Source: Pirellulales bacterium (GTDB taxonomy: Bacteria > Planctomycetota > Planctomycetia > Pirellulales > JAEUIK01). From it: 64,000 nt of DNA. Below, in pieces: positions 18,024 to 26,373 of this stretch (position 1 is its first letter; the number at the start of each line of letters is the position of its first letter). The notes under the pieces are model-generated. The model did no database searches. It saw only the letters and a program-made list of their open reading frames with translations, and was not told where the DNA came from. Both the position numbers and the translations under genes were made by a program. Location of the stretch: NCBI GenBank assembly GCA_019694435.1, contig JAIBBZ010000001.1, positions 372,001-436,000 on the forward strand. Reading direction: 5' to 3'.

Positions 18024-18417
18024 TCCGTTTACCTCCTGGGCAGTCAGGCCCGCGGCTTGGGCGTCGACAGCGACGCCGGACGTTCTCGGGCCGGCGACCT
18101 TCCTGGCGCTTGTCCAGTGCGTCGCCCTGGGTGCGGCGGCCTGCACGCCCTCCGTGAGCGAAGCCCTGGGCCGATCCGCGCAACATTCCATCGCGCCGCG
18201 TAGCTTACCGGCCGCACCGTCCGGCTGGCAACACCGAGCCGCAGAAAGCCCATGCCGCATCAGCAGTTACCGCCCGCGAATCCCTGACGCGAGCAGAATC
18301 TGCCGCACGCGCGGGACTTGCGGCGCGGGGACGCGGAATGCAAAGTGCTGCAGCGTACAATGGCGGCTTGTTGAAATCGCGGTCACCACGAACCTAGACG
18401 CGCCTGCACCGACACTC
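18024..18417. other. Divergent intergenic region
   Basis: About 390 bases between the TIM-barrel gene and sppA. Beyond the ribosome site at 18031 I found no convincing promoter, hairpin or small gene. The composition is uniformly GC-rich. Confidence 0.5.
18031..18037 (-). promoter_or_regulatory. Perfect Shine-Dalgarno that sets a GTG start
   Basis: Read on the minus strand the site is AGGAGGT, seven bases before GTG at 18023-18021. It rules out the 79-codon longer reading that begins at 18260. Confidence 0.85.
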
Positions 18418-19515
18418 ATGGAAACTTCCTCGACGCCCGAGCCTGTCTCGCCCCCCCCTGCCGCGACTCCCACGCACACGGCAACCGTGCTTCCGGTCGT
18501 GCAGAAGATCATCCTCGAACAGTCCCGGCGGGGCTGGTTCTGGTGGTGGCTGTTGATCATCGCGCTGGCCGTTTCGCTGTTTTACAACTTCGAGCTGCGC
18601 CAGCGCTACGAGCGCTATTTCAGCACCGCCGACGCGCCCAAGGAAAAATACCACTCGCTGAGCAAGACGGCCGAAGACAAGGTCGCCATTATCCGCATCG
18701 AGGGCACGATCCTCGACCAGGACTCGTTTGCCAAGGACCAGATCGACGAGGTCCGCCGAGACACCGACGTCAAGGCCGTCGTGCTCCGCGTCGACTCGCC
18801 CGGCGGCACCGTCACGGCCAGCGACTATCTCTATCACCACCTCGTCGAGCTGCTTGCCAAGCGCGACATCCCGTTGGTGGTGAGCATGGGCGGTCTGGCC
18901 GCCAGCGGCGGTTACTACGTCGCCATGGCCTGTGGCGATCGGCCCGACGTCGTCTATGCCGAGCCCACGACCTGGTGCGGCTCGATCGGCGTCGTGATCC
19001 CGCACTACAACGTGGCGGGCCTGATGGAGGAATGGAAGATCCAGGAAGACTCGATCAAATCGCACCCGCTCAAGACGCTCGGCTCGTTCACCAAGGCGAT
19101 GAGCGAGGAAGAACGGACCATCCTGCAAAAGCTGGTCGACGAGGGCTTTCGGCGGTTCAAGGAAGTCGTCGCCGCCGGACGTCCCAAGCTGCGCGCCGAC
19201 GCGGCCCTGCTCGACAAGGTCGCCACGGGTCAGGTGTTTGCCACGACCGAAGCCATCGACCTGGGCCTGGTCGACAAGCAAGGCTTTCTCGAAGACGCGA
19301 TCAACCGCGCCATCGAGCTGGCCAGTCTCGATCGCAACGAGGTGCGCGTCGTCGAATACGAGCAGGACGAAGAATTGATCGACGCGCTGCTCTCGTCCGC
19401 GTCGGCGCCGCAACGGCGCAGCGAATGGGAACGGCTGGCCGAATTGGCCGTCCCCCGGGCCTATTATCTTTGGACTCAACTGCCCGGTGTGTCGTTCGAC
19501 GCGCTCAAGCCGTAG
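18418..19515 (+). CDS. sppA: Signal peptide peptidase SppA (36K type)
   Basis: SppA digests signal peptides left in the membrane after export. The 365-residue protein is the short single-domain class. It has a Pro/Thr-rich cytoplasmic start, one membrane anchor at residues ~40-56 (FWWWLLIIALAVSLFYNF), and a Clp/crotonase-like protease fold. The catalytic dyad is S163 in GGLAASGGYYVAMA and probably K214 in DSIKSHPLKTLGS. The strand motif VVLRVDSPGG precedes the nucleophile as expected. The frame is open upstream to 17857, but ATG at 18418 gives the normal topology. The last 40 bases overlap the opposing acetyltransferase gene. Confidence 0.92.
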   Translation: METSSTPEPVSPPPAATPTHTATVLPVVQKIILEQSRRGWFWWWLLIIALAVSLFYNFELRQRYERYFSTADAPKEKYHSLSKTAEDKVAIIRIEGTILDQDSFAKDQIDEVRRDTDVKAVVLRVDSPGGTVTASDYLYHHLVELLAKRDIPLVVSMGGLAASGGYYVAMACGDRPDVVYAEPTTWCGSIGVVIPHYNVAGLMEEWKIQEDSIKSHPLKTLGSFTKAMSEEERTILQKLVDEGFRRFKEVVAAGRPKLRADAALLDKVATGQVFATTEAIDLGLVDKQGFLEDAINRAIELASLDRNEVRVVEYEQDEELIDALLSSASAPQRRSEWERLAELAVPRAYYLWTQLPGVSFDALKP

Positions 19516-20000
19516 ACCGAGACCTCGCGCCCACGGAAGGGCAGGCTGCGATCGAACTGCATGCCGAGCTTTTCGGCTACGCGGATCGACGCGTGATTGG
19601 CCGGGCGAATCAGGCTGATCAGCCGCGGAGCGCCGAGCACTTCGAAACCCCATTGCACCGCCGCCCGGGCCGCCTCGGGCGCGAAGCCCTGGCCCCAGTG
19701 CTCGCGAGCCACGATCCAACCCGCCTCCAGGCCCGGCCACCCCTCGGGCCGGTGCAGCCCGATGCGCCCGATGAATCGCCCCGTGTCCTTCCGCTCGACG
19801 GCCCACAGGCCGAATCCGCGCAACTGCCAATGTCCCAAGACCATGGCCATCGAGCGCCAGGCGTCGTTACGGTCGGCCGTCGTGCCGTCGCCGATATAAC
19901 GCATCGCCTCCTCATCGGCGAGGATACCGGCATAGCCGTCGAGGTCGGCCTCGACGAACTCGCGCATCACCAGCCGCGCCGTTTCGAGCCTGGGAATCAT
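19476..20000 (-). CDS. GNAT-family N-acetyltransferase
   Basis: The protein has 174 residues from the ATG at 20000 (MIPRLETARLVMREF), a start typical of the RimJ/RimL-like group that acetylates N-terminal or small-molecule amines. The acetyl-CoA loop is in EHWGQGFAPEAARAAVQW near residue 95, and the later NHASIRVAEKLGMQ is the usual GNAT motif B. A second ATG at 20027 is in frame, but AGGA lies ten bases before the 20000 start. The gene ends inside the 3' end of sppA on the other strand by 40 bases. The substrate is unknown. Confidence 0.87.
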   Translation of the reverse strand: MIPRLETARLVMREFVEADLDGYAGILADEEAMRYIGDGTTADRNDAWRSMAMVLGHWQLRGFGLWAVERKDTGRFIGRIGLHRPEGWPGLEAGWIVAREHWGQGFAPEAARAAVQWGFEVLGAPRLISLIRPANHASIRVAEKLGMQFDRSLPFRGREVSVYGLSASNDTPGS

Positions 20001-20082
20001 GATTCTATGTTCCTGCATATCGAGCACATCGGGATGCGATTAGGATACGCATCGCTAACGCTTCTCAACATCGGACTTTTCC

Positions 20083-21786
20083 ATGCCCTTGCGTCGATCC
20101 AATAGCTATCGTCTCGGCACGTTGCCGGGCGCCTCGCGGCCACGCGCACTCGGACGCCTCGCGGTTGCGGCCGCATGCTTACTCGCAACCGCCGGTCCTA
20201 CGTCGGCCGCCGAGACGTTGATGCGCCAAGTCACCTTCGAATTGACATTTGCCCAGCGCGATCTGGTCTGGCTGGGCGATCCTGGCTCGCCGACTGCGAC
20301 CGTTTCGATCCGGCAGGGCAGCCGGCCGCTGGCGACCGACGTCTGCGTCGCCACCAGCACCATGAACAGCGACGCCGCCAACCGGCGCTATCTGCGCGAG
20401 GCTCGGATTGTCGAGCAAGGGGGAAACCGCACGGTCCATGCCTTCACGCGCGAGCGCGAACTGCCGGTCGGTACGCTCGACACCAACCAGCGGTTCACGC
20501 CGAACGAAAACTACATCCGGCGGCGCGACCTGCTGCCAAGTTGGCCCGAAGATCCGGCGCAGCTGCGGTTCGACCCGAACGAAGCCGCGATGTATTGCGA
20601 AGTCAAACCGGCGGGACCGGCAGTTCGCGAGGCTCTCGATTTTCTGCCGCTCGACCTGCGCGACTCGCAGGGCCAGCCGGCCGGCGGTACGTATTTCGTC
20701 CAGTTCTACCCAGGCGTGCAATACGGCACGGTGAAGCCGTCGACGGTCGTGCTGCGGCGAAACGGCGCCCCGCAGGATCAGTCTTTGGCCATGGCCAACG
20801 TGCCGGCGTCGTTCCGCCGCGAGCAGGTGCTGCTCGGTTCGTATGACAACCGCGCCGGCACGTACCTGCCGGAAAGCGCTTATCGACCCGGCGGCACCGC
20901 GCCCGAGGGCACCGAGCCGAGCGTCACGTTCACGCTCGCCGGGCAGTTCACCGACGCGATCGACGCGACGGGGCCGGCGCTGGTGCTCTCGGCTCCGGCA
21001 CCCGCCGCCTCGACCGTTCCCGCCGTCGCGGCGCCGACCACGATCGCCATCGACGGCAATTTTGACGATTGGCGCAACATCGCCGGTGTCGACGATCCGC
21101 GCGGCGACCTGGTGCCGTATCTCGATTACGTGGCCGACGTCGACTTGCTCGAGTTCAAGGTGGCGCACGACGAGCGGCATCTGTATCTCTATGCCCGCGT
21201 GGCGGGCCAGGTCGGCCGCACGCATCCCGACGGCGGGCGAAGCTATTTCTACGCCTACCTCGACGTCGATCAGAACTCGGGCACCGGCTTTCTGCCCACG
21301 CGCGACGACGACTGCTACTTCGGCGTCGACATTGGCGACGATTGCGAGGTGCAGTTCGAGTTCGTGAACAACGCCTTTCGCAAGACGTTCTACGGCTTTT
21401 GCGGCCTGGGCGGCGACGACGAGGTGCTACGCCAGATCGTCAAGCTCGGCCCCAGCCAATACGGCCGGCTCGACGAGCAAGGCCGCGAACGCGAGCACTA
21501 CAAGGCCGAGTACACCTATCGCGACGGCCGCACCGAAATCACCGAGGACCTGAAGCTCGGCACCAGCGACACGATCCGCCTGGCCGTCTCGCCCGATGGG
21601 CGTGAGGTGGAAATCGCCTCGGAGTGGAAAGGCTTTCTCAAGGACGCCGACGGCCGCCCAATCCTCGGCCCCGGCCAGACGATCGACCTGGCCGCCGGAA
21701 TGGAAAGCGACAGCCAACACCTCCCCGGCAAAACCCGCTGGGGCGCCGACAGCACCCGGGCGATTCGCGCGCATTCACTCAAGTGA
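20083..21786 (+). CDS. Secreted protein with C-terminal CBM9-like domain
   Basis: A 567-residue exported protein with a signal peptide ending near residue 43 (ATAGPTSAAET). Residues 44-~300 are an unrecognised beta-rich domain. From ~325 a domain opens with IAIDGNFDDWRNIAGVDDPRGD, the characteristic first strand of CBM9/DOMON-like carbohydrate-binding sandwiches. It continues with YFYAYLDVDQNSGTGFLP and a VSPDGREVEIASEWK strand. These domains bind sugars or heme, and here sugar binding is more likely. No catalytic residues are visible. The gene is divergent from the acetyltransferase and followed by an oxidoreductase 142 bases away. A role in sensing or holding polysaccharide at the cell surface is inference. 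Confidence 0.68.
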   Translation: MPLRRSNSYRLGTLPGASRPRALGRLAVAAACLLATAGPTSAAETLMRQVTFELTFAQRDLVWLGDPGSPTATVSIRQGSRPLATDVCVATSTMNSDAANRRYLREARIVEQGGNRTVHAFTRERELPVGTLDTNQRFTPNENYIRRRDLLPSWPEDPAQLRFDPNEAAMYCEVKPAGPAVREALDFLPLDLRDSQGQPAGGTYFVQFYPGVQYGTVKPSTVVLRRNGAPQDQSLAMANVPASFRREQVLLGSYDNRAGTYLPESAYRPGGTAPEGTEPSVTFTLAGQFTDAIDATGPALVLSAPAPAASTVPAVAAPTTIAIDGNFDDWRNIAGVDDPRGDLVPYLDYVADVDLLEFKVAHDERHLYLYARVAGQVGRTHPDGGRSYFYAYLDVDQNSGTGFLPTRDDDCYFGVDIGDDCEVQFEFVNNAFRKTFYGFCGLGGDDEVLRQIVKLGPSQYGRLDEQGREREHYKAEYTYRDGRTEITEDLKLGTSDTIRLAVSPDGREVEIASEWKGFLKDADGRPILGPGQTIDLAAGMESDSQHLPGKTRWGADSTRAIRAHSLK

Positions 21787-21928
21787 AGGGGTCATGGCGA
21801 AGGCCTTCAACGACCATTTCCTGTCAAGAACACGGTCGCTATGATCGGCACGCGATCGCGAACGCTGTTGCGAGCCTCGCCGCGACCGTCTTGTGCCTGA
21901 TCCTGCTGCTTTGACGAAAGCCCCTCGC

Positions 21929-22972
21929 ATGCTGCGTATCGGTATTGCCGGCATTGGTTTCATGGGCATGATCCACTACCTCTCCTACGCCAAGGTGCGG
22001 GGAGCCAAGGTCGTGGCGCTGGCGGAGCCGGATGCCAAGCGCCGCGCCGGCGATTGGCGCGGCATCCAGGGCAACTTCGGGCCCGCCGGAACGCAGATGG
22101 ACCTCAAGGGCGTGCGCACCTATGCCACGTTCGAGGAGCTGGCGGCCGACCCGGACCTCGACGTGATCGACGTCTGCCTGCCGCCGGCGCTGCATCCGGC
22201 GGCCACGGTCGCCGCGTTTGGCGGCGGCAAGGCCGTGTTCTGCGAAAAGCCCATCGCGCTGTCGACCGCCGCAGCGCAAAAGATGGTCGCCGCCGGCGAA
22301 CGGGCCCAGCGCCCGTTGATGATCGGCCACGTGCTGCCGTTCTTTCCGGAGTATGCGTTTGCCTACAAGGCGGTCACCAGCGGCAAGTACGGCCGGCTGC
22401 TGGGCGGCCATTTCAAGCGGGTCATTTCCGATCCGTTGTGGCTGCGCGATTTCTGGGACCCCAAGAAGGTCGGCGGCCCGGTGCTCGACCTGCACATCCA
22501 CGACGCGCATTTCATCCGCCTGCTGTGCGGCATGCCGACGAGCGTCACGAGCAACGGGCGGATGCGCGGCGAGTGCGTCGAATTTCTCAGCTCGCAGTTT
22601 CAGTTTGCCGATCGCGACCTGGCCGTGACGGCCACCAGCGGCGTGATCAACCAGCAAGGCCGCGGCTTCACGCACGGCTTCGAGATCCATCTCCAGCGGG
22701 CCACGCTGCTGTTCGACCTGGCGATGTATGCCGGCGGCAACATCGCCACGCCGCTCACGGTGCTCACCAAGGACGGCAAGGTCTTGCGGCCCGAGCTGGG
22801 CGGCGGCGACCCGATGGACGGCTTTGCGGCCGAGCTGACCGAGGTCGTGCGCGCCCTGCGCAGCGGCAAACCGTCGCCGATTCTGAGCGGCGATCTGGCC
22901 CGCGATGCGCTGGTGATGTGCCAGAAGGAAAGCCAATCGGTGCGCACCGGCAAACCGGTGAAGATCGGCTGA
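21929..22972 (+). CDS. Gfo/Idh/MocA family NAD(P)-dependent oxidoreductase
   Basis: A 347-residue sugar-type dehydrogenase. The N-terminal Rossmann fold has GIAGIGFMG at residues 5-13, and the family signature EKP is at 106-108 in FCEKPIAL. The C-terminal alpha/beta domain carries GGPVLDLHIHDAHFIRLLCG, where Asp and His are the usual catalytic pair. The short TTG-started version (21911) is possible, but ATG at 21929 gives the standard MLRIGIAG start. Planctomycetes carry many paralogues of this family acting on sugars, inositols and related alcohols. No exact substrate can be assigned. It stands alone, so context gives little help. Confidence 0.9.
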   Translation: MLRIGIAGIGFMGMIHYLSYAKVRGAKVVALAEPDAKRRAGDWRGIQGNFGPAGTQMDLKGVRTYATFEELAADPDLDVIDVCLPPALHPAATVAAFGGGKAVFCEKPIALSTAAAQKMVAAGERAQRPLMIGHVLPFFPEYAFAYKAVTSGKYGRLLGGHFKRVISDPLWLRDFWDPKKVGGPVLDLHIHDAHFIRLLCGMPTSVTSNGRMRGECVEFLSSQFQFADRDLAVTATSGVINQQGRGFTHGFEIHLQRATLLFDLAMYAGGNIATPLTVLTKDGKVLRPELGGGDPMDGFAAELTEVVRALRSGKPSPILSGDLARDALVMCQKESQSVRTGKPVKIG

Positions 22973-23601
22973 CGGCTGACCAGGCCGAGCGATCCCCCGG
23001 CGGCGCCGTGCCAGCAGCCTGCGGAGAAAAAATCGCACGACCCCGCGATCCATCTGCAGCGCATCGTCGTAGGAAACTCTACGGACGCTAACGCCACGCC
23101 AAGGTTGGCCCTGGCGATCGCGAGACGGCCACCGCCCTTGTGGCGGCGACTCTACTCACAACGCTCGTTGTGCCGTCCTTGCCGGTTCTGCCGGCCGGAG
23201 CGCGGAGAGGCCCCCCGGCCCCGTGCAATCGGCACGCAGTACCGCAAGCATCGCGGTCGGTCCATGCGGTTTTGTTGCTTCGCCGCGCGCAATCGGTGCG
23301 CGTGCTAGCATGTCGCACGGGTTGTGCGGATCATGCAGCAAACCGGCGGAAAATCGCGGGATTTCTGGCCCCAGGCTTTTTTGACGAGGGCGATAGCGTG
23401 TTCTATATTTTCGATGGCAGCTTCTCGACCCAGGGGTTGCTGCGCCCACTTTGGACGTGCCTGAACGTGTCCGCCGCGCGACCTGCCGACGCTCGCCCCG
23501 CCGAACGGTCGCCCGCACTGCCCGAGATTCCGCCTCCCCCGGCCGGACTCGAGCCAGGTGCCAGCGGTGGCGACGCGCCTCCCCGACGGAAAGACAGGAC
23601 T
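22973..23601. other. 629-base gap before the S41 protease gene
   Basis: No gene is supported here: the open frames that cross it are extensions or shadows and lack ribosome sites. The AT-richer stretch at about 23340-23420 holds a good promoter (listed separately), which would leave a leader of nearly 190 bases before the protease ATG. Confidence 0.55.
23381..23409 (+). promoter_or_regulatory. Sigma-70-type promoter for the S41 protease
   Basis: TTGACG at 23381-23386 and TATATT at 23404-23409 are separated by exactly 17 bases. Both hexamers match the consensus at five of six positions, and they lie in the only AT-rich patch of a GC-rich gap. Transcription should begin near 23416. Confidence 0.62.
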
Positions 23602-25266
23602 ATGCAACGCTGGGTCGAGAAGCACCTTCTCGCGTGCCTCGCTGCGGCCGTTTTCTGGACTACCCCTGCTGCGCCGGCACTGGCTCAACAGGCGGACCCC
23701 CCGCGCGTTCAAGCCGACGCGCTCGACGACGCGATGCTCGAGCAATTGCTCTCGCGTGGTCGGCAGTTCGAAGTCGAGCGCCGCTGGGGCGAGGCCCTGG
23801 CCCACTATGAAGAGGCCCTGCACGAGTGGCCCGACGCCCGCCCGCTGCGGCAGCGCTTCGAGCTGGCCAAGCTGCATTACGACCACGGCCGGCGCTACGC
23901 CGACACCAGCTTCCGCAATGCCACGCGGCAGATGGCCGGCGAAGAAGCGCTGCACCTCTACAACGAAGTGCTGCTGAAGATTCAGTCGCACTACGTGCAA
24001 GAGCCCAACTGGAAACGGCTGGTGCAATGGGGCACCAGTGCCCTGGAGGTCGCGCTGACCGAGCCGACGTTCCTCTCCAGCCAGGTGGCGCCCGGCATGA
24101 CGGCCGCGCAAATCGACGACTTCCGCCGCCAGTTGCGCGACTGGGTCAACGCCCAGGCGGTGCCCGGGCGGCTCGAGGCCCGCGAGGCCGTGGCTTCGGC
24201 GGCCCGCATGGCCGAGCGTCAATTGGGCCTGCGTGAAAGCATCACCGTCCTCGAATACACCTGCGGCGCGACCAACTCGCTCGACGACTACTCGACCTTC
24301 CTCACGGCCGACCAGCTCGACGAGGTCTACTCGCAGATCGACGGCAACTTCGTCGGCCTCGGCATCGAGCTCAAATCGAACGGCGGCGTGCTGGTGATCG
24401 TCAACGTCATCACGGGCAGCCCGGCCGATCGCCAGGGCATCCTGGCTGGCGACGAGATCGTCGCGATCGAAGGCCGGAATACGTCCGAGCTATCGACCGA
24501 CCAGGCGGCCGCGTTGCTGCAAGGCCAGGAAGGATCGCAGGTGCAGTTGACCGCCGTCACGCCGGGCGGCCGGCCGCGCACGGTGGCCATTCGCCGCGAA
24601 CACGTCGATGTGCCCAGCATCGACGACGTGCACATCCTCGACCCGGACCAGGGCATCGGCTATCTCAAGCTCACCTGCTTCCAGAAGACAACGACTCGCG
24701 ACCTGGACGACGCCCTGTGGAAGCTGCACCGCGAAGGCATGAAGAGCCTGGTGATGGACCTCCGCGGCAACCCCGGTGGGCTGCTCACCACGAGCGTCGA
24801 AGTGGCCGACAAGTTTGTCGAGCGCGGCACGATCGTCTCGACCCGCGGCCGCAACCCGCACGAGGATTTCACCTACTCGGCGCACCTCAACGGCACCTGG
24901 CAGATTCCGTTGGCCGTGCTGATCGACGGCGACAGCGCCAGCGCCAGCGAGATCTTCGCCGGCTGCATCCGCGATCATCAGCGGGGCCTGATCATCGGCG
25001 ACCGCAGCTACGGCAAAGGCTCGGTCCAAGGGATCTTTCCGCTCTCGCCGGTCGCCAATCTGCCGGCCGCCGGGTTGCGTCTGACCACGGCGCGGTTCTA
25101 CTCGCCACTGGGGCGCCCCTACAGCAAGGTGGGCGTCGAACCGGACCTGAAGGTTCAACTGACGGCGCGCCCGGTCGCTGGCGAAGTGCCCGGCTCGCAG
25201 GAAGACGCGGTCGTCGTCGCCGCGGTGAATGCCCTGCGTCGGCAACTGGCGCGGCGCAATCCGTAA
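23602..25266 (+). CDS. S41-family C-terminal processing peptidase
   Basis: A 554-residue exported protease of the CtpA/Prc group. The signal peptide ends near residue 29 (APALAQQ). A helical, TPR-like N-terminal region runs to ~150. A PDZ domain is near residues 240-330 (NFVGLGIELKSNGGVLVIVNV...SPADRQGILAGDEIVAIEG). The protease core follows, with LRGNPGGLL, catalytic S447 in DSASASEIFAG and K472 in SYGKGSVQG, the usual 25-residue spacing. It cleaves proteins from their C-termini in the periplasm. ATG at 23602 with GGAAAG upstream gives a proper signal peptide; the open frame further up is untranslated leader. Confidence 0.92.
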   Translation: MQRWVEKHLLACLAAAVFWTTPAAPALAQQADPPRVQADALDDAMLEQLLSRGRQFEVERRWGEALAHYEEALHEWPDARPLRQRFELAKLHYDHGRRYADTSFRNATRQMAGEEALHLYNEVLLKIQSHYVQEPNWKRLVQWGTSALEVALTEPTFLSSQVAPGMTAAQIDDFRRQLRDWVNAQAVPGRLEAREAVASAARMAERQLGLRESITVLEYTCGATNSLDDYSTFLTADQLDEVYSQIDGNFVGLGIELKSNGGVLVIVNVITGSPADRQGILAGDEIVAIEGRNTSELSTDQAAALLQGQEGSQVQLTAVTPGGRPRTVAIRREHVDVPSIDDVHILDPDQGIGYLKLTCFQKTTTRDLDDALWKLHREGMKSLVMDLRGNPGGLLTTSVEVADKFVERGTIVSTRGRNPHEDFTYSAHLNGTWQIPLAVLIDGDSASASEIFAGCIRDHQRGLIIGDRSYGKGSVQGIFPLSPVANLPAAGLRLTTARFYSPLGRPYSKVGVEPDLKVQLTARPVAGEVPGSQEDAVVVAAVNALRRQLARRNP

Positions 25267-25290
25267 TCTGTTCGCGATGGCGGCGCGACG

Positions 25291-26154
25291 ATGCCTGACG
25301 CCGCCACTCCGCAGCGCTGGACTCTCGACGGACCCTACCACGGCATGGCCGTGGCCCGCGAGCACCGCTGGGTGCTGGCCTGGCACCGCGACGGCCGTGT
25401 GCAGTTGCTGGACTCCGCCGGAGCGCCCCTTGCCGAGCGGACGCTGCCCGTCGCCATCGCTGCGGCCGATATCAGCGACGACGGCCGCATCGTGGCCATC
25501 GCTGCGGCGTCCGGCAAGTTGTATTGGTTCGACCGCTCGCTGACCCGCCGGCGCATGGACACGCTGCCTGCAGCGCCGCGCGTCGTCGCGCTCAACGTCG
25601 ATGGCAGTCACTGTGCCGTCGCCTTGGCCAACGGCCCCATCCTCTTGTTGAACTGCTATGGCCAGTCGCAGGGCACCGCCCCCTCGGTGCGCTTGGTCGA
25701 CCGGCTGCTGTTCGCCGACGAGGAGCCCGCCCTGTTGGCCCTCAGCGAACAGGGCCAGTTGTCCTGGTATGAACCCGACGGCGTTGTGCGATTTTCTTCG
25801 CACCTGGCCCTTCGGGCCTCGGATCTGGCAACCACCGCGGTGCCCAGCAGCCTGTGGGTCGCGGCGCCGGCGTTGGGGCTTTTGCGATTCGACCGGCGCG
25901 GCGAATCGCTGCCGCCAGGTCCCCCGGTCGCCGGACCGGCCGAGCTGGCCCTGTCAGCGTCAGGCGACCGGCTGCTCGTGGCATCGCTCGCGCCGGAACT
26001 CGTGTTGTTGACGCCCGGCGGCGAGGTGTTGCATCGCGAGCCGCTGCCGTCCTTGCCGGCCCGAGCCGATATGGACCCGCTGGCCCGGCGCGCCTGGTGC
26101 CTGCTGGAAAACGGCCAGCTTCAATCAGTGCCGCTGCTGTCGGGTAAAGGCTAG
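25291..26154 (+). CDS. Beta-propeller-like protein of unknown function
   Basis: The 287-residue product has no signal peptide and no membrane helix. It consists of repeated four-strand units, for example DGRVQLLDSAGAPLAERTL, SGKLYWFDRSLTRRRMD and EQGQLSWYEPDGVVRFSS, spaced about 40 residues apart. This is the spacing of a WD40/PQQ-like propeller of five to six blades. The start is 24 bases after the S41 protease stop, so the two may be co-transcribed. I do not recognise a specific family. Confidence 0.65.
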   Translation: MPDAATPQRWTLDGPYHGMAVAREHRWVLAWHRDGRVQLLDSAGAPLAERTLPVAIAAADISDDGRIVAIAAASGKLYWFDRSLTRRRMDTLPAAPRVVALNVDGSHCAVALANGPILLLNCYGQSQGTAPSVRLVDRLLFADEEPALLALSEQGQLSWYEPDGVVRFSSHLALRASDLATTAVPSSLWVAAPALGLLRFDRRGESLPPGPPVAGPAELALSASGDRLLVASLAPELVLLTPGGEVLHREPLPSLPARADMDPLARRAWCLLENGQLQSVPLLSGKG

Positions 26155-26184
26155 CTGCGAACCCCTCATTCGGGCGGCATTTGC

Positions 26185-26213
26185 TTGGCGACCTGTAAAC
26201 AGTCGATTAGGAT
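26185..26213 (+). promoter_or_regulatory. Possible promoter of the MMPL transporter gene
   Basis: TTGGCG at 26185-26190 and TAGGAT at 26208-26213 are 17 bases apart, each with four of six consensus positions. The site is 161 bases before the ATG. Weak but well spaced. Confidence 0.35.
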
Positions 26214-26373
26214 CAAGGGCTTGTTCAGCCGGCCGGGGCACAGCAATTAAGGGATTTCCTGCCTCACGCATTCACGGATGGCCGACGACTAAAGAGGGCG
26301 TTTTCGAGCTCAGCAGGACTTGGGCCGGCGTCGCACGTGTGCAAAACGCCCGTCGCAGACGGTCGAACGCAAG

